DNA of 64,000 nt from Okapia johnstoni (lineage: Eukaryota > Chordata > Mammalia > Artiodactyla > Giraffidae), in NCBI GenBank assembly GCA_024291935.2, contig CM044311.1, positions 28,462,001 to 28,526,000 of the forward strand, written 5' to 3'. The number at the start of each line of letters is the position of its first letter. Within the stretch, counting starts at the first letter, position 1. The translations under genes were made by a program, and so were the position numbers. Of this stretch, positions 1 to 11,330 are shown in pieces. The notes beneath the pieces were generated by a model. That model was not told the origin of the DNA. It worked only from the letters and a program-made list of their open reading frames with translations, and did no database searches.

Positions 1-1517
1 TTGTGTTACAATTTTACTGAAGACTAATATATTATGTATTAATTTACTAACATTTTGTAGGATTAACTTGTTTTTGTCTGTTATGATGTTATATTATAAG
101 GTTTTGAAGAATACACATTGTCCCTTGTAATTTATGGTAGCCAGTTTCTATCAGCCAGTTTTATTTCTTTACTTTCACTAATGTTTTCTTATTGGCTTTG
201 AGACATATAAAAAGTCTGCTCAGCTAAGCAAATTAGTTGAATATATGCTGAGGTTATGAAAAATGAAAGCAGAAATGCTTAATATACTTAGCATTCTGTG
301 TTTGCAGTTCTTGTCCTAAAAATTGTTATAGCTTTATAACCTGACTTTTAGTTGTTAGAAATTTTTTTGAACCATTGGAGATAGTAATAGCCCTGTTGCA
401 TGTTTTGATCTTTAGTGTTGGTAAGGCATAGGATTGTCCTTTGCCTCTATTCAGGGAAATGGCCTTTAATAAGAGAGCCATAATATATGATGGATTTAGC
501 AAATACATTTTCTTATTATATTTTGCATGTGTATATAAAATCAGTATGTACAATTATGTATGATACATTTCAGATAGAGACGTTAGAGATGGCTGCACCT
601 GTTGACTGCATTAAGCATTGGGTCTCTCCTAAGGAGGCAGGGAGAAGGCCTCCCCACTGTCTAAGTGCATCATTCCTCCTTGGTAAATTGCATACATTTT
701 GCTTTTTTGTATTCTGTGACCTTGCAGTCAGTGACTTCAGCCCAGAATAGTTTCAAAGTCATGTAAATGAATGCAATTAAGGTATTGCTTATCATCTTAC
801 ATAGTTCAGATGGAACTTTATTGGATAGAGAGGTTTGTTTGCTGTATGAGGAAGGTCAAAGTAAGGTTAAATTTTATTACATAAAATGATTTGGTAATGT
901 TTTTATTTAGCTGCTGAAAAAGTAGTGTCCTAATAGGAAATGATAATGCTCTTTTTTGTTTTCAGTCATTAGGCAGTCTCTTCAGGGTTTTCTGTTATTG
1001 TCTTTTTTTTTTTTTTTTCTCTCTCTATTTTAAGGTGATAAGTACTTGTCTCCTAATAAAATTTGGGGAACATTTTGCCTTTAGTTATGCTTCGAGGTAT
1101 TTTTGAGTTACACATTAGGTGACATTGCTTGCTGCTGATGGAGGGTAGCTTAGGAGCTGCTGAGCTTAGGAGTGTGCTAAGAGAGTTTGTGTTAATGTTC
1201 AATTACTATGCCAGTTGGTGCAGAGTCCCCAATTCACTAGGGCAGAAAAGAGCCCTGCCGCCCAGCTGGCTGAGTGTTTGTAGGGATTGAGAGAGTATTG
1301 ACTTAGATACGGGGAGAGTGTTGCTAAGGCGAACTGAGAAAAAGGAGAGGGAGAGTGATGGAGAATGGGAATTGAGTATGTGTATGCATGAAGCGTGAAA
1401 TTTTAAAAAAAGGTGCGTATTCTCCATTGTGATTGGCTCATGTAACTACCTGCTTTTGTTTGCTGATCCTATTTTTACTTCAGCATGATGTATTATTAGT
1501 TGATAAAGTCTCTCAGA
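1..1517. other. Unassigned AT-rich unique sequence
   Basis: No repeat family, splice-framed exon or long open frame is recognisable here. A pure T tract lies at 1002-1019, followed by CT-rich sequence, and could be the eroded tail of an old retroposon, although no body is recognisable next to it. The short open frames at 487-750 and 1206-1427 (minus) have no domain-like composition and I regard them as chance. Confidence 0.5.
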
Positions 1518-1655
1518 TTCATTGACTCATAAAGCAGACTTTACTCAGCATCAGCTCTGTGCCTTGCACCATACTGGGTACTGGGGGATTCAGAGATGAA
1601 TGAAAGGCTCTCAGTCACAGCGGGAGTAACAGGAAGCAGCATACAAAGTGACCCA
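1518..1655 (-). repeat. L2 LINE fragment, antisense
   Basis: The stretch reads like the reverse complement of the L2 3' end: a 'tcagctctgtgccttgcacc' segment followed by 'tactgggtactgggggattc', then a sentence-like match to the usual 'sum of a shortened cycle' pattern of L2 3' ends (tgtgcc..gcac..tgggtactgggg..tcagagatgaatga). It is diverged and identified by eye only. Confidence 0.6.
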
Positions 1656-1867
1656 GAGGCAAGGTGGTTAAAGAGTCTGCTTCCCTAGGATATCACAGAA
1701 GCATCACTCAAAAAAATGTGTAATCTGTGTATGGTTTTAAGGAGACTGAAGGGCACTAATGAAATAATGATGAAAATGCTGTATTTGGGGAGTTTAAGGT
1801 TTAGGTTTATTTATTTATTTATAAGCTAAGCTATAATCCTTGAGAACCAATCATAGGCTATGGGATT

Positions 1868-2080
1868 ATTGTTGTTGTTGTTCAGTTACTCGGTCAGTCG
1901 TGTCCAACTCTTTTGCAACCCCATGGACTGTAGCACCCCCAGGCTCCTCTGTCCATGGGATTCTCCAGGCAAGAATACTCCAGTGGGTTGCCATTCCCTT
2001 CTCCAGGGGATCTTCCCAACCCAAGACTCAAACCCTCATCTTCTGCATGGCAGACAGATTCCCTGCCAACAGGGAAGCCC
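1868..2080 (-). repeat. Bov-tA SINE, full-length, antisense
   Basis: The unit begins with a GTT-rich run, continues through the Bov-A core (ccccatggactgtagc, ctcctctgtccatgggattc) and ends with the complement of the tRNA-like head (gggaagccc). That order means the SINE lies on the minus strand. The open frames at 1840-2088 and 1860-2261 are translations of this repeat and are not genes. Confidence 0.93.
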
Positions 2081-2817
2081 AGGGGTAGGAATTGAGAATT
2101 GTAGAAAATGTGAACCTGACCTATATGCAGTGGCTAGTGTGAGTGGAATGCTGCTGTGGGGAATCTTGGAGTTTGCCCCATTCTTGTCTTATCATCAACT
2201 GGGCTCACTCTCCACTGGCCTATCGGTCAATATACAGTTTCCTCAGCCACCGCAGTGTTAAAGGGGGGCTATGGGTCTTGCTGGCCTAAAACGTTTTTAT
2301 CCACTCTTTTGTTCCTAGAAGTATAAAGTGTTCCACATGTTGATGTCATTCTTTATCTAGGATGACTCTGATTCCAAGTTTAGTAATTTTTGTTTCTAAT
2401 GATCTAGGGGGGAAAAATGGGGTGTTTCAACTCTTGTGTTGACTACCAAGTAATTCTAATACTTTTCTCCCAGAATCTTTGATCATAATTTCCCTTGGTC
2501 ATTGACATTAACTTCTCACGTAGTTGAGAATTGATGAAAGAGTCTTTACACAGTGTATAGACAGATAAGTAGTATGTTTTGATGTAAATAATTTTGTATG
2601 CATACTTTCTTTGTCAGATGTGATCAGCAACCATGCCCAAGGAGAACATGTATAATTAAGAATATTTTTTACTTGCAATACATCTTTTTTTTTTTTTTTG
2701 GTCATTTTTTCAGATTTTTTTTTCAGTCAGTAGTTAAGATTTCATTGTAAAAGATACTGTTGAAATTCTTTGAGATAAGATGCACTTGAAGTAACATTTA
2801 TTTTTATTAATTTTCAG

Positions 2818-2899
2818 AGAGTGTTTGGATTGTGAGCAATTTAAGAACTCTGTTCTCAGGACCCATTACTTTAACATTGGGGAGAAACACATCCAGAAG
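2818..2899 (+). other. Possible 82-bp internal exon, plus strand
   Basis: Seen in sequence: an acceptor-like pyrimidine-rich tract ends in 'ttttcag' at 2817, and a consensus donor AAG|GTATGT follows base 2899. The 82 bp between them are open in two of three plus frames. In the frame ending at phase 0 the stretch gives 27 codons, starting E-C-L-D-C-E-Q-F and ending E-K-H-I-Q-K. The second open frame starts S-V-W-I-V-S-N. I do not recognise either peptide, so no gene is named. Inference: it may be an internal exon of a plus-strand gene for which most of the window is intron. An open frame of 82 bp can easily arise by chance, and no partner exon was found on this strand. Confidence 0.25.
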
Positions 2900-3544
2900 G
2901 TATGTATTTTGGCTCATTGCTCCACTTTTTAAAATGTAGTTGAGCCTTTTCAGTTATAGGGAACAAAAATATTATGCCATATTTAGTTTATTTTTCTTAA
3001 GTTTCAGAGATTGATAACTGCATTGCTTGACATTTGTAACAGAGGAGAGGGATATATTTCAATGTTGGTAAATTCTGAATTTTGTGTGAGTACAAGAAAT
3101 CTGGTTTAGATGGAACCAGTTTTGCCTTTTTTAAACATCTGAGATATTTACATTTTACCTTTTCAGCACAGTACTATTTTAAAGAATGTTTTGATTTGAA
3201 AATGAGTTGTAAAAAGTTCCCGTTTATCTGGAACAGTGTGAAATACATGTTAAACATGCAGACAGGCTTAAAGTTCTTTGTGCCTACGTAAAATTCTATG
3301 TTCTAGTATAGGGGCCAGCTGTCATCTGTATTTCTATCAGTCTTTAATCAGGGTCCATGGACATATACAACCAGGTCACCTGACTACACCTCTGAACATC
3401 CATCTGCTGAATTCCCTCTGCATTATCACTTGTGTCTAGGTTGGTGCAACATAGTAATTCATCTGCTCCTAGGCCCTGAGTCTCAGAACATGTGATATAT
3501 TCCTGGGAAGGAAGGATTTTAAGATCGTCAGTTGGTAAACTTAC

Positions 3545-3681
3545 CTGCTTTGTGTTTCTATCCTTTACAACCCCAAGACCCCATGTGGACATACCAGCCA
3601 GTTTTGCTGAGGTCAGTGGTGGACACAGGTCCCCTTCAGTCATATCCCGGATTTCCTTCTTGGTGTCCTCCTTTATATCTC
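3545..3681 (-). other. Possible 137-bp internal exon, minus strand
   Basis: Read on the minus strand, 'cacttacag' ends at 3682 as an acceptor-like site and a perfect CAG|GTAAGT donor follows base 3545. Between them one frame stays open for 45 codons plus two bases. Its start reads D-I-K-E-D-T-K-K-E-I-R-D-M, and the frame also continues past the donor to about 3344 without a stop (99 codons from the first Met at 3643). The composition is charged and exon-like, but I recognise no family. It lies opposite in strand to the candidate at 2818-2899, so both cannot belong to one gene. Alternatives are a relic of a processed copy or chance. Confidence 0.22.
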
Positions 3682-4571
3682 CTGTAAGTGTTGTGGTGGT
3701 CTTTTAAAAAAACTTGGCAGCTGTCTTGCTTAGAATAGAAGCTGATAAAGGAAGAATGCATTAATACATTTAATAAGATAATATATTTGTTAAGGTTGTA
3801 GTGATTACATGTGACTATTAACTGAAGATAGGTCAACTTCTAGTGTCAACTTCTTTGAATCCATATGACTATTACCTGGATAGTCTTGATTTATATTCAC
3901 ATGAAATAACACAAAAGTCAGTTTTACAAATTTTCTTATGTGATCACTTGTCAAGCACTATGAGTTTGTAGAATTGGATCAATATAGTCTTTTATAGTTC
4001 TATAGCACAGTATATTGAACTCTATAGGTTTAAGGTTATTCACGATTAGCAAAACAACATTTTCTCCCTGTTCCTATCAGATGGAGAGGGTAAAAGCAAA
4101 TAGTAAATCTAAATAAACACATTAGGACTGTAAAAGAACTTGTAAGTGAACTCCCAAATACTAAATTTAATTTTTATGTATACTTTATCAGTGAAAGAGG
4201 GTATGATCTGAAAGCCTGAATTTTGTGAAATTTAAAGTTATCTTTTTAAATTAAAAGTTAACACATACTTAAAAATGTAAACATTCAAATAGTTCTTAAG
4301 TATTAGTTATAGAGAAGTTTCCTATACTTTTTAAAGACATTGTAATTTATCTATTTATGAAAATTCATCAAGTAATTGCAAAGTTAAGAGTAGGTTGAAT
4401 AGAATTGAACTGGTTACTAGCTTTTATTAAAAAGAAACTGCAAAGAAGTTTAGTTGCAGGGTTGAATAGAGAAATTTTTATGTAAATTTTGAATAGAAAT
4501 TGCTTTTAAGTTGTTTTTTTGAAAATAACTTACGTCAAGCCTTTTTAAAAATAATTTCTTACATTTAAAAA

Positions 4572-5240
4572 AAAACCATTTTACTGAAGTCTAACTTCAT
4601 ATAATCAACTTGGCACTCTTACTTGCTAGTTCAAAGATTTTTGGCAACCCACTCCAGTATTCTTGCCTGGGAAATCCCTTAGACTGAGGAGCCTGGCAGG
4701 CAACAGTCCATGGGGTCACAAGTGTTCGACATGAATGAGTGGCTACACCACCACTGCCACCCTGCATAACTATACTCTACCCCAGAAGGTTCACTGGTGT
4801 CTGTCCTGGTCAGTACTGCCTCCACCCAACAGAAACTGGTCTCTGGCATCTTACATCTTGGATTAGTTTTGCTTGTTTTTGAACTTTATACAATGGGAAT
4901 CATATAGTATGAACTCTTTTTTGTCTGACTTTTTTGCTTAACATTATGTCTTTGAGTCATACATGTATATATCACCCCTCTCCCCACTGCCCAATCGTGT
5001 ATATTCCATTGTATGGTTATACACTCCTTTATCTCTTCTACTGTAAATGGACATTGAATATCTTACCAGTTTGGGGCTAAAATAAGGTTATTGTGAACTT
5101 TTTAAAATCTTTAGGTAGAAATAAGCATTCATTTCTGATCAGTGTATGTACAGGGATGGAACTCCTATGTGACAAAATATATGTGTCTAACTTTATAGTA
5201 AATAGATACCTAGAATGCTTTTAAGGATATTTTAGGAACT
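4572..5240 (-). repeat. L1M-type LINE 3' end, antisense, with nested SINE
   Basis: After an A-rich start the sequence follows the familiar antisense pattern of old mammalian L1 3' regions: 'gggaatcatatagtatgaac', 'tttttgtctgac', 'ttccattgtatggtta' and 'aaataaggttattgtgaac'. It is diverged, with small gaps, and is interrupted at 4642-4757 by a Bov-A piece. Confidence 0.7.
4642..4757 (+). repeat. Bov-A SINE, 5'-truncated
   Basis: Begins in the Bov-A core (ggcaacccactccagtattc), runs through 'gaggagcctggcagg' and 'cagtccatggggtcac', and ends in a degenerate tail. The tRNA-like head is missing. No clear target duplication is visible. It sits inside an L1M fragment and so is the younger of the two. 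Confidence 0.88.
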
Positions 5241-5810
5241 GTCAATCATTGTATCTTTTACTAATGATGGCTCTTATTATGAAATGGGCTTATTTTTCTC
5301 TAGCTTTATGTGAACTCTAATGTTGTTTTTCTAAGAATTATGAAATTTTCCTATCTGTTAAAATTAAGTAGCCAGTTTTTTGATTCCATTATGTGTTTGG
5401 TTCATGAAACTTACATCTGTCCTAACCCCACTGAAAGCAAATAAGACACAGAACCCTCCTGTACATACTTATAACTAAGGAAATACTGAAATGGATTTTG
5501 AAACAAATTGCTCACATCATAAAATGAAGCCTTTTACTTTATTGTTGAATTTTTAGTAACCTCTTTGCTATCTAAAATCATGGATATGTTTGAGTAACAA
5601 AGTAGTACTTCTGCATTTATGATGAATGTTTCTTGTGACCTTTATCTGTGTTTGTATTAATCTGCTTGGTGATTAAGTGAAATTATTCACTCTAGAACAT
5701 AGGTACTTGATAAATTTTATATTAATCTTTTTCTCAGTCTTTTTTATAGAGGAGAGCTGTTCTACTGAACTGTATGTAATGTTAGCTCAAATTTTAAGTT
5801 TTCTAGTGAG

Positions 5811-6017
5811 TGAAGTGAAGTTGCTCAGTCATGTCCGACTCTTTGCGACCCCATGGACTATAGCCTACCAGGCTCCTCCATCCATGGGATTTTCCAGGCA
5901 AGAGTATTGGAGTAGGTTGCCATTTCCTTCTCCAGGGTTTCTTCCTGACCCAGGGATCAAACCCAGGTCTCTCACATTGTAGGCAGACGCTTTACCGTCT
6001 GAGCCACCAGGGAAGTC
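5811..6017 (-). repeat. Bov-tA SINE, full-length, antisense
   Basis: Complete unit on the minus strand, from the 3' tail complement (tgaagtgaagttgctcag) to the tRNA-like head complement (gagccaccagggaagtc). An imperfect 8-bp flank duplication, ctagtgag at 5803-5810 and ctagtaag at 6018-6025, may be the target-site duplication. The frame at 5677-5982 is derived from this repeat. Confidence 0.93.
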
Positions 6018-6666
6018 CTAGTAAGGCACATTAAATAAAAGTAAAAAGCTGATGAAGTTTGTAAAATATTTTATACTGATATCTACAAAATATTATTTCA
6101 TTGCTTAATTAGTACAAAATCATGAGATATTTTACATTCTTTTTCTCATGCTAAATTTTTCACATTCAGGGTGTATTTTCACTTTGCATCTCATTGCAGT
6201 TTGGACTAGTCACTTTTAAAGTACTCAGTAGCCGCATGTGTCTGGTGAACAGTAAGGTTATAAAGTTACATCTTGTGTGTTTTAAAAAAGACACTGCTTT
6301 AGTTAAATTCATATCAGTTAAAATATCCATTGAATTTTTAGTAAAGATTTCATGCAGATGCTAATATGGTATGTTTCAGTAGGTCTCAAACAGCCTGTTT
6401 TTCCTTCAGTGTAGGAATAAATTACATTTTTAAAAATTGAACACAAGATTAAAGCAATTAGCCTGCATTTAGGGGTCATTTGTGTGAAAAATGCGTATCT
6501 TTAAACCGTAAAATCAAAATGTCATATCCACATTGTCTCTCCTCTAGGTTATATGCTAGTAGAATTTTATTTTGTTTTTTCTTTTTTTTTTTTTTTAAGC
6601 ATGGCTGTTTTAATTTTAGTGTGATAAATTGACATGTGATGTAACTTCAGTATCTTCCAAGTAGAA
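6018..6666. other. Unassigned AT-rich sequence
   Basis: No recognisable repeat or gene signal. A T tract at about 6582-6596 lies just upstream of the next SINE. Confidence 0.5.
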
Positions 6667-6788
6667 TAGTGAAGTTGCTCAGTTATGTCTGACTCTTTGC
6701 GACCCCATGGACTGCAGCCTACCAGGCTCCTTCGTCCATGGGATTTTCCAGGCAAGAATACTGGAATGGGTTGCCATTTCCTTCTCCA
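6667..6788 (-). repeat. Bov-A SINE, truncated, antisense
   Basis: Only the 3' two-thirds is present, from 'agtgaagttgctcag' to 'ccatttccttctcca'. The tRNA-like head is absent. The minus-strand frame at 6567-6818 is a translation of this element and its flank. Confidence 0.9.
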
Positions 6789-7143
6789 ATAGGGCAACTC
6801 AGAAAAGGTTGTATACATATAAATGTACCTATGAGTTTTTATTAATTAGGATATTCAAAGAATACCTAGATTTTGAGGGTTAATGTTTATTCATGAATAT
6901 ATTTGCCAAGTGAGATGAAGCGAGATCTGTAAGCTGTCTTACTTGAACTTGGGTCAGATTTTGCTACCACTTTGGTTTGCTTTAAACTTTCTAGTGTTCA
7001 GAATTTGGAATGTGGATAAAGGAATGCTAATCTGTGACAGTGGTCATTTGTGGAGGGTTGTCATGAGCAGTAAAGCTTATTAAGCAATACTTTCCATAAT
7101 TGCATGTTTTAGCAGTTATTTTGGGTTCTTGATACAAGGGGTC

Positions 7144-7179
<36 letters not shown>

Positions 7180-8229
7180 CGGTTCCTGATAGTGGCGATG
7201 TTTCACAAATGTACACTCACCTCCAAACTCATCATTAAATATGTACAACTTTTTCTATCTAAATCTTTTCTCAATAAAGTGGTTTAAGAGAATGCTGGAT
7301 GTCTAGAAGGAGCTCATAAGTATTTATAAAATGTTTACTGACTAAATAGTTATTGAATGTATATTTTTCACTCCCCAAATTTTGCCTTATGGACTTTCTG
7401 AGGCAGGGAGTATTTGAAGGAAGAGAAAACAAAATCTTCAATTATATTTGTAATAATACATTTTGATAATTTGAATTAGTTGAAAGTAATTTATCAAACT
7501 GATATGTATATCTCAATTAAGAGTAATTTGTAGATATGAAGTTTTCTAAAAATAGAGTATAGTATTATGATCGGGTCTTTCATCTTTGGAGTATACAAAC
7601 ATGCATTTTTCCATTTTGTTATAAAATAATGGTAATCAGCTTGAGAAGTACATCTATAAGAGATACCTTGTGTTTCTGTAAAATATAGAGATTCATTGTA
7701 TTTTAAAATTACTGTGAATGAGGCAGACCTTGATGGTTTTTTAAAAAGTAATTTCTATTTAGTGAAGTAAAAGTTGTCTTTCCATATTATATAGATATTT
7801 TCTTAATGTAGTTTTTGAAAGTTTCAGTTTTAGGTCATCTGTAATGAAGTGATCAAAGACTTATAGTATTGAGGAATGGTATTTGTTACTCTAGAATACA
7901 TTCAAAGGAGAAGTTCTAAGTGTTAATTCCATTTTAGCATCAGTAACTTTTGTGAGATGATTTAAGCAGTCTTTCCTGCAAGTCTATTTGCAAGTTTTGA
8001 GTTTTATATTATGCCTTTATATATTCAACACATTATAACTGGTGACCATATATACGAGTATTTCTATAATCATTTTCATTAGAACAGAAAGAATTATGAG
8101 ATTTGATTTCTTACTTTTTCCACTGCTATCTTCTAAATCAAGCTTTAGTATTTCATGATTGTTATACAGTTACTATAGTAGCTTTCTAACCAGTCTTTTA
8201 CCTTTTAGTGTTTATTATCTAATATGTTC
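6789..8229. other. Unassigned AT-rich sequence with a TG/TA microsatellite
   Basis: A mixed TG then TA repeat lies at 7142-7180. Nothing else in this stretch is recognisable as a gene or repeat family. Confidence 0.5.
7142..7180. repeat. Compound (TG)n-(TA)n microsatellite
   Basis: A TG run of about seven units changes to TATA-type repeats with one interruption. Compound dinucleotide tracts of this kind are usually length-variable. Confidence 0.9.
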
Positions 8230-8740
8230 TCCACACTACAGCACAATAAAACTTTCTGAAGAGGTAATCATTACCCTGAACACAAAGACCTTTGCCCAGA
8301 AGATTAAGGCCAGGTCCTGTTTCTACCTGGCTCCTGCATCGTATTCCATTTGTCTCATCCTTGAGCATGTTAACTGCACTTTTCTTATACTGCCACAGTT
8401 GTGGCTATCTTCATCTTATATGTGTTGTGATCTCTCTGTCTCTCTAGTTCTTTTTTTACAAAAATGCTATCCATCCTGTGATTCATATAATCACCCTAGA
8501 GAAAGGAACAAGTGCCCTCTTCCACTCTCTCTCAGTAGTTGATGAGTACCATTCACATGGCATTATTTTATTGATCTTTTCAGTGAGATTGTAAACTTCT
8601 AAAGGGAAGGGACCATTTCTTTTATAAAATTGTGATATACAAAGCTGCTAGCTTGATGCCTCCCATATACAGGGTAGTAAGTTCAAGTGTTGATGAAAAA
8701 ACAACTTCAGGGTGTATATACCCTGGAGCTTTAAAAACAA
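8230..8740 (+). repeat. L2 LINE fragment
   Basis: Diverged L2 in sense orientation. The segments 'aaggccaggtcctgtttctac' (trimmed) and 'agattgtaaacttctaaaggg' with 'aagggacc' correspond to the usual L2 lines about tissue-independent 'clinic-like' C/T-rich 3' sequence and the 'agactgtaagctcc' motif. The 127-codon frame at 8159-8542 overlaps it and is not a convincing gene. Confidence 0.5.
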
Positions 8741-9558
8741 TCAAAGGATTTAAAAATTCATCCTGCATTATATTATGTAAGTTATTTAAACTTATTGTGC
8801 AGTGGTTTTTGCATGCAGTTTGTGTGAAGATGAAATGATAGCGTATGTGTCAGAAATCTGTTGGTTCCAGAGTTTGACACAAATGTTTGTGATAGTACCC
8901 AAACTGAATTTTGTTGAGCTTGTAAATTTCTTTGTCTTAATATGAAACAAATAGAATGTTGTTCAATATTCCTTACCTGAATGACGGCAAGGTTGATTTA
9001 ATGTTAGCTGATTGTGTATTCTAAGTTTCTTTACTGTTCACCTGAAATAAGAATGAAAATACAGATGCCTTTGGTGAAAGTAGTGAATTACCTTTTTAGG
9101 ATGAATAGTTTCAAAGATGAATGAATTTAAAATTCTTATTAACTTTGCAAAATTGATCCTTAATTCCTCATATTGAATTACATTAGGGTTCAATACATTT
9201 TTTTTTTGAAGGGCATCTTTTCACAAATTTCCATAAATTTCTTACAGGTGACCCCATCTGTGTCAATTCTATTTCCTAGAAGTATTTAAAACTAAATAGC
9301 TTACCTGGCTAGTGCAGGTTTTTAACAGGACTGAATTTGGGAAAGGTTTTTTCTTTGATTGTGATATAGTTCTAGTGTTAAGAGAAGTATTTTGGAATAG
9401 CACAAGTTTCTGCCTTTCAGAGATCTTTTACCCCTCAAAAGCAAAATCTGAGTGTTATGTATACATGGATGATAGCCATAAATTAGTTTAAAGAAAGAGA
9501 TAGGTTGACATTCAAGGGGAAATAAATTTTCATAAGACCAGCATCCTAAACCACGAAT
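8741..9558. other. Unassigned AT-rich sequence
   Basis: No repeat family or gene structure recognised. Confidence 0.5.
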
Positions 9559-9570
9559 ACTGTCATCACA

Positions 9571-9797
9571 GGGTTTTCCAGGTGGTGCTCATGGTAAAGA
9601 ACTCACCTGCCAACACAGGAGATGTAAGAGATGCAGGTTCAATTCCTGAGTCAGGAAGATTCCCTGGAAAAGGGAATGGCTACCCACTCCAGTATTTTTG
9701 CCTGAAGAATCCCATGGACAGAGGAGCCTGGTGGGCTGCAGTCCCTAGGATCACGAAGAGTCAGACATGACTGAGGCGACTCAGCATGCACACATGC
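9571..9797 (+). repeat. Bov-tA SINE with 12-bp target duplication
   Basis: Full-length sense copy from the tRNA-like head (gggttttccaggtgg) through the B-box-like 'ggttcaattcc' to the 3' tail. It is bounded by a perfect 12-bp duplication, actgtcatcaca, at 9559-9570 and 9798-9809, which fixes the insertion boundaries. The frames at 9582-9770 and 9651-9839 are translations of the SINE. Confidence 0.96.
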
Positions 9798-9940
9798 ACT
9801 GTCATCACACAGAGAATAGGCCCTGAAATGTGGACCCATTATAGTCTTCTGTATTTAAATGCTCAGATATTGGTGACACAAAGTAGTGACAGAGACTGTA
9901 TTAGTAAGGAAGAGGGGATGATTGTAGTTTCTAAGTCTTC

Positions 9941-10148
9941 CTTGTTTAGCTGCTCAGTTGTGTCCAACTCTTTTGCCACCCCATGGACTGTAGCCTACCA
10001 GGCTCCTCTGTCCATGGGATTTCTCGGGCAAGAATACTGGAGTGGATTGCCATTTCCTCTTCCAGGGGATCTTCCTGACCCAGGTATCGAACCTGTGTCT
10101 CTTGCATTGGCAGATGGATTCTTTACCACTGAGCCACCTAGGAAGCCC
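9941..10148 (-). repeat. Bov-tA SINE, antisense, with 8-bp target duplication
   Basis: Full-length unit in the opposite orientation to the SINE 143 bp upstream. The flanking duplication aagtcttc is at 9933-9940 and 10149-10156. The 126-codon frame at 9786-10166 spans this repeat. Confidence 0.95.
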
Positions 10149-10156
10149 AAGTCTTC

Positions 10157-11029
10157 TTACTCATAACAAAATATGTGCCGCTGAATAACATTCTTTTGGC
10201 AACTAAATAGGCTTGGGAGGTTAACTATATAGACCGCCCAGGTGTATCTAGGTAATCAGTATGGAGGGCCCTTACTTTATTACCTAAGGTATAAAGTTTA
10301 GAAAATATTAAGCATTTTCTACTTATGTTACAGACAAAAATTCTTAAGGCAGTCTGTTTATTCTAAAGAAACGGATATAACCTGAGAGTGAAAATTACTA
10401 AAGTTATATTGACAAGTATATTCAAAATATGTGCATGGAGTTATTGTATTAATGCTGAATTCTTGCTAACTTGCCATTTTCACGGTAATTTCAGGAAGTA
10501 AGAAATGGATAACACTTTTATTTTATTTAAGTACTCCCATGAGTTTCTGTTAAGGGTGAAAATGTCATTACAGTATTTGTTAGAAAGTCACATACACTTT
10601 AACGCTAGTCTGATGAGCACAGAATGTTATTGTTATATTTTTGCTTAAGTCTTCTATAATAGTATAGCTTCTCTTCCTCTTGGTTATGTTAATGAAAGAT
10701 GCAAATTATCATGCTTTTTTCCACCAGAACAAGTCTGAAATGAATATATGTGAACTATTTAAAACATTCAACTTTCAGCATTTAGACTTTTTTTTTTTCT
10801 GATAGCCTTATCACACAATCACCAGTCACTAGCTTATGCGTTTGTATTTTAAAAGAAAACATTCATAAAGGATAGGATTCCCATTTTCTCATTGGAGAAG
10901 GCAGAAGTAGTTTTTTTTTCTTTCTTGATTTTACAAACAAAATAATTAACCCAAGGGATATATTTCTCTGTTACCTCTAATGCAGACAGTTAAAGAATAG
11001 CCACCATCATGGCCGCAGTTCAATACATG
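10157..11029. other. Unassigned AT-rich sequence
   Basis: No recognisable repeat or gene signal; T tracts near 10788 and 10910 only. Confidence 0.5.
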
Positions 11030-11330
11030 ATGAGGAAAATGCTGGTCTTAGAACCATAAGATTTATATTTGAGGCGTAGCTCTCCACACAGATTGTTAGC
11101 AGATTGCTTAACCTGAGTCTCAGTTTTCTGACCTGGAGAAGGAAACAGCTACCCATTCCAGCATTCTGACCTGGAGAATTCCATGGACTGTATAATCCAT
11201 GGGGTCACAAAGAGTCAGACACGACTGAACCACTTCCACTTCACTTCAAAATGAGGATACAATCTACATCACAGGAATATTCCACAAGTATTGGTAAATG
11301 AGGCAATAAAGTTTCTTGTCACAAATGTAA
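11030..11330 (+). repeat. MIR SINE, split by a Bov-A insertion
   Basis: The left part has the MIR core ending 'cttaacctgagtctcagttt'; the right part resumes at 'aaaatgaggata', the standard continuation of that MIR line. The Bov-A at 11131-11247 separates them, so it inserted after the MIR was already fixed. Confidence 0.7.
11131..11247 (+). repeat. Bov-A SINE, 5'-truncated, inside a MIR
   Basis: Starts 'acctggagaaggaaac', contains 'ttccatggactgtataatcc' and ends with the Bov-A2-type tail 'cacttccacttcacttc'. No clean target duplication can be read because the left edge resembles an internal piece of the SINE itself. Confidence 0.9.

Larger units (their letters stand above)
2081..4571. other. 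Mostly unique sequence with two exon candidates
   Basis: AT-rich sequence without recognisable repeats. A T tract lies at 2684-2699. Two stretches framed by splice-like signals are listed separately, at 2818-2899 (plus) and 3545-3681 (minus). The rest shows no structure I can name. Confidence 0.45.

Noticed and set aside
8159..8542. 127-codon plus-strand open frame
   Set aside because: Overlaps an L2-like C/T-rich region, and the Ser/Leu/Cys-rich composition follows from base composition.
9571..9797. tRNA-like sequence in Bov-tA heads (here and in the other full copies)
   Set aside because: These are SINE heads derived from tRNA-Glu. They do not form a proper mature tRNA end and are followed by SINE bodies.
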